Assembly: GCF_046630445.1 (NCBI RefSeq)
Contig: NC_092341.1
Coordinates: 30,518,001 to 30,582,000, forward strand
Direction: 5' to 3'
Source: Rutidosis leptorrhynchoides
Lineage: Eukaryota; Streptophyta; Magnoliopsida; Asterales; Asteraceae
Length of the DNA: 64,000 nt
Part shown: piece by piece, positions 46,201 through 57,400 of the stretch
Layout: each line of letters begins with the position of its first letter
How positions within the stretch are numbered: position 1 is the first letter of the stretch
Notes under the pieces: generated by a model
What the model was told of the DNA's origin: nothing
Seen by the model: only the letters and a program-made list of their open reading frames with translations
Database searches by the model: none
Translations under genes and position numbers: made by a program

Positions 46201-47289
46201 GCACCACGTGCTTGGTATAGCCGCATTGACAGCTACTTCACAAGTTCAGGATTCAGGAGGAGTCAAAGTGAGCCCACACTCTATATCAAAACCCAAGGTA
46301 ACTCTGACACTCTCATTATTTCCTTGTATGTTGATGATCTTATATATACGGGAAACAATGAGAGAATGATACAAGAGTTTAAAGAAGACAAGATGAAAAC
46401 GTTCGAGATGAGCGACCTTGGTTTGATGCGCTATTTTCTTGGCATCGAAATCAGTCAAGAAAATGAAGGCATCTTCATATGCCAAAAGAAATATACGGAA
46501 AATCTCCTGAAAAAATTTAAACTATACGGTTGTAAAACCGTCGCCACGCCACTAGTTGCCAATGAGAAGATGAGACAAGAAGATGGATCTGAGAAAGCAG
46601 ACTCTTCAAGATTCAGAAGTCTCATTGGAAGTCTACTTTATCTAACAGCAACAAGACCTGACATAATGTACGCAACGAGTCTGCTATCCAGGTACATGAA
46701 AAACCCTACTCAAATACATTACGGAGCTTCTAAAAGAATACTACGATACTTGCAAGGTACCATGGACTACGGAATATGGTACAAGCCCACTATAGACTCG
46801 AAGCTTCAGGGATACACAGATAGTGATTGGGCCGGATCGGTGGATGACATGAGAAGTACTTCCGGATACGCATTCACACTTGGATCTGGTGTATTCTCAT
46901 GGACATCAAAGAAACAAGAAACTGTGGCACAATCATCAGCCGAAGCCGAGTACGTCGCAGCCGCTAACTCAGCTAATCAAGCTAAATGGCTAAGAAGAAT
47001 ACTTGAAGACATGGGCGAAAAACAAGATGAAGCTACTCAAATATTATGCGACAACAAGCCTGCAATTGCAATGGCAAAGAATCCCGTGTTTCATGGAAGA
47101 ACAAAACACATTGATATCAAATATCACTTCTTACGAGAAGTCACCGCTAAGAAAGAGATTGAATTAAAATACTACAAGACTGAAGAGCAAATTGCAGACA
47201 TATTCACCAAAGCACTCCCAAGATCAAAGTTCGAGTTCCTACGCAACATGCTCGGAGTAACATCGAAAAACATTAAGGAGGAGTGTTAA
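43246..47289 (+). CDS. Copia gag-pol polyprotein, intact 1347 codons
   Basis: Domain order GAG-PR-INT-RT-RH defines Ty1/copia. Approximate residues: gag 1-230 (NYDFWSIRMKTYF); two zinc knuckles near 257 and 278 (CNNCKRFGHIEKDC); protease near 330 (WLIDSGCSNHMTG); integrase zinc finger from 461 (WHRRFGHFNFHAL) and core 522-640 (HTDVCGPM, PEQNGVSERKNRTV); RT about 860-1110 with YVDDLIYTG at 1028; RNase H 1188-1345 (GYTDSDWAG, SSAEAEYVAA, ADIFTKALP). Cellular role: self-copying through virus-like particles. The stop codon lies inside the 3' LTR. All catalytic motifs that I can judge are present. The lineage within copia is not certain. Confidence 0.96.
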   Translation: MTTVGAYNIPVPIFDGDNYDFWSIRMKTYFQAQSLWDIVEVGFTTPKEVETLPAEEQEKYNKNVVRNAAALGYIQQALTPSIFPRIMGATTAKEAWKILQEEFQGNVKVRSVKLLTLRRDFENLNMKDTETVKDYYSRIKEIVNQMRAYGDNITDKRIVEKILISMSEKYDHVITAIEESKDIETLSVTELVGSLESYEARLSRRSENSLESAFQSKLKIRSQKSNNEGKRNLEVKSRGGEKPRTGFDQRRKNYPPCGICKKTNHLEKDCFHKGKPQCNNCKRFGHIEKDCRLKQNHRANFTEESEDIPENKNQLFYACHVANKQRDDTWLIDSGCSNHMTGDEKLFDSINTSVKSRVKLGNGALVDTKGKGTITVQTNNITRSINDVLLVPSLASNLLSVGQMMEHGYSLLFEDKSCVIRDKKNNYKLIAEVPMENRNFLLRWQYIQDTAMKVQVEESWLWHRRFGHFNFHALKILQQKNMMRDLTNIEEIIDTCESCMMGKQHRKPFPCDKAWRAKGILELVHTDVCGPMRTPSLNQNRYFILFIDDYSRMTWVYFMREKSEVFTIFKKFKNYVEKTSGHYIKTLRSDRGKEYTSTQFNKFCEDEGVKRQLTVGYAPEQNGVSERKNRTVMEMAKTMIHEKGLPNSFWAEAVYTAVYILNRCQTKAVENKTPIEAWSGRKPSAKHLRVFGSICYIHIPKEKRHKLHEKSEKGIFLGYSTQSKGYRVYNLKTNNIVISRDVEFDEDASWNWEEDKVEKQTYLPRISIETPAQHPLQTEHSGHESTGETSPATPSSPSATLPSAQEDSSPESTPGRVKKLAEVYETCKFTTIEPESYEVALKDEKWVAAMNEEIRMIEKNNTWELVDPPENKEIIGVKWVYKTKLNPDGSIQKHKARLVAKGYSQQQGVDYNETFAPVARLDTIRALVALAAQRRWKIHQLDVKSAFLNGFLEEEIYVEQPQGFIQKGKEDQVLKLKKALYGLKQAPRAWYSRIDSYFTSSGFRRSQSEPTLYIKTQGNSDTLIISLYVDDLIYTGNNERMIQEFKEDKMKTFEMSDLGLMRYFLGIEISQENEGIFICQKKYTENLLKKFKLYGCKTVATPLVANEKMRQEDGSEKADSSRFRSLIGSLLYLTATRPDIMYATSLLSRYMKNPTQIHYGASKRILRYLQGTMDYGIWYKPTIDSKLQGYTDSDWAGSVDDMRSTSGYAFTLGSGVFSWTSKKQETVAQSSAEAEYVAAANSANQAKWLRRILEDMGEKQDEATQILCDNKPAIAMAKNPVFHGRTKHIDIKYHFLREVTAKKEIELKYYKTEEQIADIFTKALPRSKFEFLRNMLGVTSKNIKEEC
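47275..47283 (+). promoter_or_regulatory. Copia polypurine tract
   Basis: AAGGAGGAG directly before the 3' LTR, overlapping the end of the ORF. Confidence 0.85.
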
Positions 47290-47445
47290 AATGTAATGTT
47301 TTTCTAGAATTGTCTAGATTAATTATAGATAGTAGATATTTAAGTATAGATATTTAGTAAGTGATAATATGTAGAAATCACTAGATTAGCTAGAAGATTC
47401 TAGCTTGATCATTAGCCAACTTAAGATGGCTATAAATAGCCACCA

Positions 47446-47985
47446 TGTTAGAAAATAGGGTTATAAATTGACTGCCGGATTCGTTCTTGAATCGTGTATT
47501 CACTTTCTCTATAAAGTATTTCGACCCTACGATTGCCTTGGTTGCACGAAATCTTTATAGGGATAAGACAAGAACGCAATCAGTGTTTTTGGCAACGAAA
47601 TCACTGATCAAATTGTTAGAGAGTATGTGTGTGTTTTCTGTTTGTTAAAATGAAAGCAAAAACATATTCCTATATTTATAGGAAGCGAAAAGGTGCGAGT
47701 GAAAGTACGCAGCCTTTCAACCAAATGATGTAACCCTTCAACGAAAAGACGCAACCTTTCGTTCACATCATTTAGGAAATGACATCACTCTTCATGAAAT
47801 GATGTAACCATTCATTATTACCTTTAATCAAAAGATGTAATTTCCAAGGCCTTATTGAATTAACTCGAACGAGCGTGCACTCCGCACTCTCCAAACTCGT
47901 CATTAAGCTTAATTCGATAAGCCTTTGCTTTTTAGTAAATCCCAATTAACTAAAATGATTGTTGATAACACTAAAATCACCAACA
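47446..47985 (-). repeat. Nested element LTR, left copy (its 3' LTR)
   Basis: Begins TGTTAGAAAATAGGG and ends AAATCACCAACA on the plus strand. TTCCTATATTTATAGGAAG (near 47668) is a palindromic TATA-type motif. Confidence 0.93.
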
Positions 47986-48003
47986 AATCCCCCCCATTTT
48001 AGT
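47986..48003 (-). promoter_or_regulatory. Nested element polypurine tract
   Basis: The complement reads CTAAAATGGGGGGGATT next to the LTR and is the best evidence for minus orientation. Confidence 0.7.
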
Positions 48004-50797
48004 GTAATCCTTGATTTACTAAAATAACTAAACAAACAGAACAAACTAATGCATAAATGAAAATGTTTCAGAAATTGAATTTTCACTTAGTATAATATTT
48101 ACGAGAATTCGAGTATCAGGGTGTTTCAGAAATTGAACCCTTCCACTCATATGAAGACTATAAAATATTATACACATCAGTTTCTTACATATCTCTAAGA
48201 CAATCTTGACACTATTATAAGCCATGTGTCCCAATCCTTCAGTGAACATATTGGCAGCTAAGTCCAAAGCTCCATTGAAGCGGCAAAACTTCATGTTCAC
48301 ATAGGTAGCTCTTTTAGTCTTGCACCCGCATATGCAATTTTTCAAAAGAACTATAAAGAAGTTAAACTTCAACCTAACTCCACTTACGGGTCTAAACACA
48401 TACTTTGGGATCAGTATATTTATGTGTTTCAATCTTCAGAAAGTAAGCTTACCTCATTGAATTCAGCTCCTAGCGTTGTACTAGAAGGGAATTGGGCGTC
48501 TCACTTTGGAAGATCTGGGTGGACTTCAATCCCATAACATTAGCCAAATTGCGCGCTTCCGGCTAATGTTTTAATCAAGTGATTTGCCAAATTTTGTTGT
48601 GACCCAACAAAATCCACATATATCACTCCATTCGTGATCAACTCACGAACACAATATATCTAAGGCATAAGTGTCTAGACTTTTCCTTGTACATTTAACT
48701 ACATGCCTTAATCATAGAACATCCCATAATCAGAAATCTTCATGAACTTTTAATCTTATTCATTATGACTTCAATCAATTTCCTTTTCCAACCCTTTTAT
48801 CCAAGCAATTATCAAATTCTTATTTTACCATCAGAAACACGAGTGTACTCAAAGTTATTTTACCATCATTCACATGCCCACTTTCCATAACTCACCAGTG
48901 TAAACCTATAATTTGTACACCCTTGATAATGTATCCTCATTATCCTTATGCACACAATTATTACCATTACATTGGATGTAAAGATTAAAATTATAAACAA
49001 ATCTTAGTCAATCCACTTCTAAAACCAAGAAGTAATGACAACAAGTTTATAATATAAATAATCTCAACTTCAACCTTTTGATCCAAGATACCTCATCTAT
49101 ACCAATTGTAAAATCCAACAACTAGTAGATGTATCACCTTCTTGATCAAAAGTAATCTCAATACATTCTTAATATGCTTTAAGGATTCACATTGTGAAAT
49201 AAACCATAAACAATGGCCTACTTTTACAAGTATAAAAATACTTAAATCACATCACAATAAATTATCCTAGACATTGCTTGATCTTTCAAACGTCATGCTA
49301 TATTGGTCACTTGATGTAGTCAGATACATCCTACCACCGATTGTCAAAGCATATCGGTATTTGAAACAATTAAGCAACATCTATTCCTCCTTCCATATTA
49401 AACTATATTTGTTTTACTAATTTGTACTATTTTGATAGTTCATCAAGTGGTTTGTGGACATAACTCAAGGATAACCACCAATGAGTTGTTAGTTAATGGT
49501 GTAAAACCATCAATTGAATAATACATCAGATATTCCATGCTCTTTCACAGTCAGATGACATACATGCAACAATGTAAGTTTTTCAACAAACAATCAGCAT
49601 AGCCACTTTACCACCATACACATACAATACATGCGCATGCATATTCTTTATCTATATGATACTGTACAACTTAACCGTCGTGTATTATCCAAATTAAATT
49701 ATTAACACCAAGAACAAAATGAACCTCTTATTTGTTTTGCCGTATACACAAAACAGCCACCAAATCAAAATCGCGTATTTCTTTTCCAGAAATCAACCGT
49801 TATTACCCGCCAATATCAACAATTAGCCACCGATTTTGAATAACGGTTACAACATATGATAATAAAAATTGGTGAATTTGTTTTGACAAATAATCATGAG
49901 ATCTTTGATAAATTAATCATGGACGCTACGACTTTCAGTTATTCAAATACCAACCGGATGATATAAAGGATTCATTCATGATGGTCAAAATAATTTATAT
50001 CGTGCTTCAAATCATTTAATTCACTGAAAATCCATGTTTGCAAACGTTTGTTATTGCAACAAAAAATTCCATTCAAGTAATGCTGCCAATTCGATAAAAC
50101 GTTAAAGTAACGTTTCAAAAGGAATTCTTCCTTTCATATGTTACACGATATATACATCTATAGCATATATACATACGATCAATCGGCCTAACCTTGCATT
50201 ACTTATAACTTTCTTTGAATTATTATAGTAGCATAACAACTTTCACTGATTGATCCATTGTGATTTTACAAAAGGCCACAACCTCCTTGTAAGCATACAT
50301 GCATTAGTACACGTGTACACCAAACACACAATATTTTTATTTAATATCCATTCCAACAAATAATTATTTAGTACAGTATATAATTAAATCGGAACATGAA
50401 TCAGTTACATTAGTCATACTAATATTCATGGAACCAGTGAACCAATGAAAGCACACAATCAAAGAAAAAAAGAAGAAAAAAACTTGTTTAAAGTTAAATC
50501 AGAAATATGTACCGTACACCATTGATGTGTGAAGGAAATTTCCAAATATAACCACCAATATCAATTTGGCTGATCATCAATAAAGTATATGTGGTCCCAC
50601 ACATGCACATCCAGAACCACGAATCATTATATTTGATTTGCGAACGTTAAACCTTTGCATGTACTTGATCGATATCCAATCTTGAACCAAAATCCCATAT
50701 CATTTTCATAAAATATTCCGTGATTATTTTCACCAACATATTCTGTCTTTTCCACGGTACATCCAAGGATTATCCATCCGTAAATACTTTATAGATT
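48004..50797 (-). other. Interior of the nested element
   Basis: AT-rich. Apart from a copia RNase H-like stretch near 48500-48680 (minus) I see no coding region. No canonical primer site is visible at its right end. Confidence 0.6.
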
Positions 50798-51337
50798 TGT
50801 TAGAAAATAGGGTTATAAATTGACTGCCGGATTCGTTCTTGAATCGTGTATTCACTTTCTCTATAAAGTATTTCGACCCTACGATTGCCTTGGTTGCACG
50901 AAATCTTTACAGGGATAAGACAAGAACGCAATCAGTGTTTTTGGCAACGAAATCACTGATCAAATTGTTAGAGAGTATGTGTGTGTTTTCTGTTTGTTAA
51001 AATGAAAGCAAAAACATATTCCTATATTTATAGGAAGCGAAAAGGTGCGAGTGAAAGTACGCAACCTTTCAACCAAATGATGTAACCCTTCAACGAAAAG
51101 ACGCAACCTTTCGTTCACATCATTTAGGAAATGACATCACTCTTCATGAAATGATATAACCATTCATGATTACCTTTCATCAAAAGATGTAATTTCCAAG
51201 GCCTTATTGAATTAACTCGAACGAGCGTGCACTCCGCACTCTCCAAACTCGTCATTAAGCTTAATTCGATAAGCCTTTGCTTTTTAGTAAATCCTAATTA
51301 ACTAAAATGATTGTTGATAACACTAAAATCACCAACA
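50798..51337 (-). repeat. Nested element LTR, right copy (its 5' LTR)
   Basis: 540 bases, same ends as the left copy, followed by CACCA. Confidence 0.93.
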
Positions 51338-52051
51338 CACCATGTATTGCAAAGTAGATGTACCAAAAATTTGAAGCAATAAAATCATTCCTTTAAAAAC
51401 ACTAAGTCTTCATATCCTACAAAACATCCCCTCATTTATAATAGTTCAACCAATATCACCACTAATTTGATACATTCAAAACTAAACATCAATTATAATT
51501 AACAACAATTCTAACAGAAATGTTATCTTGGACGTACCTAGACACGGTGCAATCCATTAACTCCATGTAATCTCTTTCTTTTTCTTCATTGGGAAATTCT
51601 GAGGTTTCATGAAACCTGAGATGAGGGATTGTAGACCAAGCGTGTAACCAAGTCTTGGACAACACACACGTACGAGCCGCTTCTTTTATTGGCAACAACG
51701 ACTGTATACGGTGAATCAACTCCACCGATACATCTTCGAATTGTGACCTTCCCTGGAGTTTCTCCATACAACAAAAATAAAAGTGAAATTTCTTTAGGGT
51801 TGCTAAATCGTGATTCTCAGTGAATGATCTTTTGGATGGATTATCTGATCCTCTACGATAAATAGAACACGACGTATAATCGTAAGGATGTAAAATCAAT
51901 TGTTTTGGTGTTTGTTTTTGATCCGCAGTAATGAAACAAAAACAATGGAAATAAACAATATGAATATGAAAGTAGAGGCTATCCCCTAATCTCTCTACAG
52001 TCCCACCTTAAGTTGCATGTAAATAGGATCATGGAATGACTTACACTTGGG

Positions 52052-52131
52052 CCAAAACAAACTTTATAAATTTAGTAACTGATATGTGGGACCAAAACAA
52101 ACTTCATAAATTTAGTAACTGATATGTGGGC
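52052..52131. repeat. Two-copy tandem repeat, 40-base unit
   Basis: CCAAAACAAACTT(T/C)ATAAAT and TTAGTAACTGATATGTGGG occur twice in a row with one difference. Confidence 0.9.
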
Positions 52132-52948
52132 CATTGACCCACATGATGTTACGATAGGATAAACCCAGCTTGTTAGTTGCTTTGGCGATAGATTTTAATG
52201 CCTTACAACATCGAACATATAAAACCATAGCTTTACTACAAAATTAAGAAGCCAGTACATAATGCTAATTAAGAAGCATCCCACATTTCCCAACTAAAGA
52301 AACTAACAGGACATAGCTAATAAAAAACAGAGGCCTAAGATGTGAAAAAGCATCAAGTCACAAGTCTTTAAGTGTTTACTATAGCATTTCTGATGTGTAA
52401 CAATTGACATGGGTGAAATAAAAAAAATTATATTCCATTCACACGTGTCCCACATAGACTCAAGGAAAAAAAGAGAGGCTTTAAAAATCAAGTCTCATTG
52501 TTGTTACTCTTTGCCCCCTAATGTTTCTCTAGCAGTCTATTGGTGATGCTTCTCCGTCGGTATCTGCATACGGATATCTGAGCATGGTTCTCTCTGTCTT
52601 CGTCGGTAGACTAGAGAAGGTTTGTACATGGACGGTTGAAAGTACATTCGGTGTTCTAACGGAAGTCAGAATTGTACTTTCCGGAGTACAATATCGTTGC
52701 CCCGTATGCAAAGAAGGCTGTCAAGTTTTCTCGGTTTTGTTGGGTCGAGATCATCAGGGTTTTGGCGAAGTTTGTGCCAACATCATGAAGATTGCCGGGC
52801 ATTTCGGCAATGTGGTTTCGGTTGCTAATGTCTCAGCTAGGCTAGGTAACTTTAGGTCTGTTTTTGCGTTCGTTGAATCGAGATGGGTAAAACATATGTG
52901 TGGTTGAACGATGTTTGTGACCGTTTGGTGATCCCTAGGAATTTCAGT

Positions 52949-54600
<1,652 letters not shown>

Positions 54601-54813
54601 CAGAAAGAAAACTAATATAAATTCATCTCATGAACTACCATGTCACATGAAATTAATCAAACCCCTAGTAGCTCTATTAGTCTTACATATTCTAACAAAT
54701 ATGGAAAGAGTTACAAAGAAACAAGGTTAACTTAATAAATAAAGAGCCAAAGAACTCTTAAAGTATTAATTTCAATCAATTGAACCAGAGCTGAGTAGCT
54801 AGGTAGCTAGGCT

Positions 54814-56370
54814 CTACCAGTTTGGTTTCAACTCAAGTGAATAAAAAGTGTCATCCCATATGCCAAGATTACTTGGGCAGTCATCTGTTAAAATCTCCCA
54901 TTTATCATTATCGATATTCTTGAACTCAATATCTTTTCCGTCTGACTTTTTCTTAGCCATCATTCCACTTATCACAGGCTTAAAGAAGTCGCAAAATTCT
55001 TCCTTAGGAGTGTATACGGTTACGTATTTGGGATGGCAAAGAGTAATAAGTGCATCAAAAAATGACAGATGCCCCTGCAATTTTTCAGGAGTATATGCAT
55101 AATATGACAAGTGTTGCACGTTAGTAGATGGAACTGTGAACCTTATTTCGTGATCCTCATTATCTATGTTCAGCTCTTTATAATGTATAATATTGCTGAT
55201 TTCGATGTCAAATTTGCTTGATAGATTGAGTAGTTCCCTCATCGTAAGGAAGAATGAACGATCAACAGGAACAAACAAATCTAATTCAAGCTTGATATAT
55301 TCAGGACCATTACTAGATGATGGAAACACAAGACTAGGCATTATTCTGCCACTGAAACTAAAATGATGTAAATTTGGAGCATTGACTTGTATATCAAACT
55401 TCTCACTTTGATGAATTATGAGGGTCAGTCGTTTCAACGAAGAACTTGTAAAATCCCACCTTTCGAAAGTCCAATTCCGAATTACAACGTCCAAAATCTC
55501 AAGAGAAGGTAATTTTGATTTGATCATGTCAAGAAATTCGACGTCTATGGTCACACCATCTAATGATAATTTAGTCACACTCGTTAATGAGGCCACGTTG
55601 AATTTCGTTATAGGTTCAGTCCAAGATAACCGCACGACGTAGTCAAACAAGCGAAGACTAGGGACATCTTCAATTTTCCAAACATCATATGGTACATCTG
55701 TTATAAACTTCAGTTCTTGAAGATAACAAAGATTTCTTAACTTAAATGTCTTCATATCAGAGCGAAGTGAAAGGACTATCTTCTCGAGTAAGATACAAGT
55801 AGAGAATAAGGTATCAAGTAGCTCTTCACTTATCTCCACATCTTCCAACTTGAGTAACCGTAGGTTCAGACAGTTGATCACAGGATTGCGACTCACTATT
55901 TCAATTGGTGATGAACGGGAACCTCTTAAAGACAGAGTATGTAGGTTTTTCCCGGAGAATATCTCATCAGTTAGTATTAATTTACTAACAGATTTATAAA
56001 AGATACGGATGTAAAGCTCCCTGAGACAACATTGGGCAGCTACTGTTGAAATCCATTTATTAGAAAAATGAGAAGCAAACTGGTTGTCTAGTTTCAGCTT
56101 CAAACTTTCGATTGGTATGTTGTGTTGGACGTACTTAGACATGGTGCGATCAATAAACTTGATGTACTCTCTTTCTTTTTCTTCATCTGTAGGAAACTTT
56201 GAGGTTTTATAATGAAACCTGAGATGAGGGATGGTAGACCAAGCGTGTGACCAAGTCTTGGATAACACACACGTACGAGCCGCTTCTTTTACCGACAATA
56301 ATGATTGTATGAGGTGAACTAAATCCACGGGTACATCGCCACGTTTTGATCTTCTCCGAACTTCCTCCAT
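54814..56370 (-). CDS. Gene C: F-box/LRR protein, intact
   Basis: 518 codons, single exon. F-box at residues about 11-50 (DVPVDLVHLIQSLL, ARTCVLSKTWSHAW), for SKP1 binding in an SCF E3 ligase; leucine-rich repeats about 145-335 (LRLLKLEDVEISEELL, LPSLEILDVVIRNW), which would recognise a target. Then a family tail (about 455-518) with FFKPVISGMMAKKKSDGKD, a KWEILTDD block and the final LELKPNW. The tail occupies the place of an FBD domain but I do not see the usual FBD motif clearly. ATG choice: MEEVRRRS, preceded by the leader TTGTATTCCTTCAG shared with gene A. A TATA-like ACATATATATTC lies near 56420. Target unknown; the family is large and fast-evolving in plants. It is the only undamaged copy of the three seen here. 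Confidence 0.92.
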   Translation of the reverse strand: MEEVRRRSKRGDVPVDLVHLIQSLLSVKEAARTCVLSKTWSHAWSTIPHLRFHYKTSKFPTDEEKEREYIKFIDRTMSKYVQHNIPIESLKLKLDNQFASHFSNKWISTVAAQCCLRELYIRIFYKSVSKLILTDEIFSGKNLHTLSLRGSRSSPIEIVSRNPVINCLNLRLLKLEDVEISEELLDTLFSTCILLEKIVLSLRSDMKTFKLRNLCYLQELKFITDVPYDVWKIEDVPSLRLFDYVVRLSWTEPITKFNVASLTSVTKLSLDGVTIDVEFLDMIKSKLPSLEILDVVIRNWTFERWDFTSSSLKRLTLIIHQSEKFDIQVNAPNLHHFSFSGRIMPSLVFPSSSNGPEYIKLELDLFVPVDRSFFLTMRELLNLSSKFDIEISNIIHYKELNIDNEDHEIRFTVPSTNVQHLSYYAYTPEKLQGHLSFFDALITLCHPKYVTVYTPKEEFCDFFKPVISGMMAKKKSDGKDIEFKNIDNDKWEILTDDCPSNLGIWDDTFYSLELKPNW

Positions 56371-57400
56371 ATAAAGTTATGAATACTGAAGGAATACAAC
56401 AAATTGAGTATTCAGAATATATATGTACTACAAAGCAATGATTTAATTTTAGATTAATTGAAGATTAAGGTAAAACATGTTTATAGCAGCAAGACATATC
56501 TGGACAAAATGATACGTTAACCTGGATCTATGATCGGAGTTAACTATCGATTAACCAGAACGCCCACGAATTAAGAACAAGCTTTGGAGTGTAATCGACT
56601 ATTTTATTGATTTAGGGTTATTACAATTGAATTGGGGGAAAAACTTACAACTGAATTTGATATCCTCTATTACAGTTGCTAATCACTAGTTAATAGCTAA
56701 CAAATCGACAGTTACAACACAATTACACTTTAACAACTATTTGTTATTCTGTTGACTGCACAGCAACTGACTTCACTCAGGTACTGTAAATCACGTGCTG
56801 TGCACACTTAGAACCTCACGTGCTGTGAAAAAATTAAAAAAGTTAGGGTTTCTAGGTTACGGAGTTCGTTGACTGTGATTGATAAGATTACAGCTAATTT
56901 TGGTGTGTTTTGGACTGAATTAAGTTGCGCAATACTACTGGATACGTCTTTTTGTACGATTTGGAAGTTCAGCGGAAAAAAAGTGACCGCCACAAACTTT
57001 AAGCAGAGAAGAAGAAGAAGAACAATAAACTAAAGAACGAACCTGGTTGAATTTTGTTTCTCGTTGTTGATTAATTCCACGAAATCAATTCTTCCTCCTT
57101 CGGTCCTCAGCTACAATTAATTAATTACAAGCCCTAAATTTCTGAAGCTCTAATTTGCGGTGTTATACGAATACGATGATGATACAGGAATAGTCACGTG
57201 ACCTAATTTTGAATTTTATTGGACTTAAATGGAATTTGCTGACCGAATTAAATTTGTTATTGGGCTCAGGTTTAGTTGGGCTGTGATAAATTATTTAAAA
57301 TATAAAATTGAGTAATTGTTGGGCTTAGGAATCATACAGAAAACATCATTAACTAGATGAGAGGTCCGCCGCAACAACGGCGGATTTTGGAAAGTTTTTT
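56371..57400. other. Upstream region of gene C
   Basis: The first ~60 bases are the conserved leader. Further upstream is AT-rich DNA with direct CACGTGCTGTG repeats near 56790-56830 (G-box-like CACGTG). TCCGCCGCAACAACGGCGGA at 57365-57384 is a perfect GC-rich hairpin. No gene recognised. Confidence 0.5.

Larger units (their letters stand above)
47446..51337 (-). mobile_element. Non-autonomous copia-like LTR element in the copia 3' LTR
   Basis: LTRs of exactly 540 bases (47446-47985, 50798-51337), target duplication CACCA (47441-47445, 51338-51342). A G-run polypurine tract in the complement next to the left LTR shows minus orientation. The 2812-base interior has no long frame. Near 48600 the minus strand reads CVRELITNGVIYVDFVGSQQ and then NLANHLIKTLAG, like the end of a copia RNase H. 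LTRs differ at 6 of 540 positions by eye. Interior badly decayed while the LTRs are young, so it probably moves with enzymes supplied by others. Confidence 0.85.
42868..51516 (+). mobile_element. Ty1/copia element, complete, inside gene B
   Basis: LTRs of 336 bases: 42868-43203, and 47284-47445 continued at 51343-51516 because another element sits in the 3' LTR. Target duplication GAAAT (42863-42867, 51517-51521). Primer site, full ORF and polypurine tract are all present. The two LTRs differ at one position by eye, so the insertion is very young, of the order of 0.1 million years at usual rates. It looks whole apart from the nested insertion. Confidence 0.97.
47284..51516 (+). repeat. Copia 3' LTR, split by a nested element
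   Basis: LTR halves 47284-47445 and 51343-51516. Between them lie the nested element and the second copy of its CACCA target duplication (51338-51342). Together the halves equal the 336-base 5' LTR. Confidence 0.95.
40426..51767 (-). pseudogene. Gene B: F-box/LRR pseudogene split by two transposons
   Basis: Three blocks of one paralogue: N-terminal F-box part at 51767-51522 (MEKLQGRSQ, VELIHRIQSLLPIKEAARTC), middle LRR part at 42862-42316, C-terminal LRR part and tail at 41224-40426 ending SLELKPNW. A copia element (42868-51516, target duplication GAAAT) and a CACTA element (41228-42312, target duplication AAT) separate them. The middle block also has an early stop (near 42832) and a net four-base gain near 42700 relative to gene C, so the gene is dead independently of the insertions. 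The tail keeps a long open frame of 264 codons. Confidence 0.88.
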
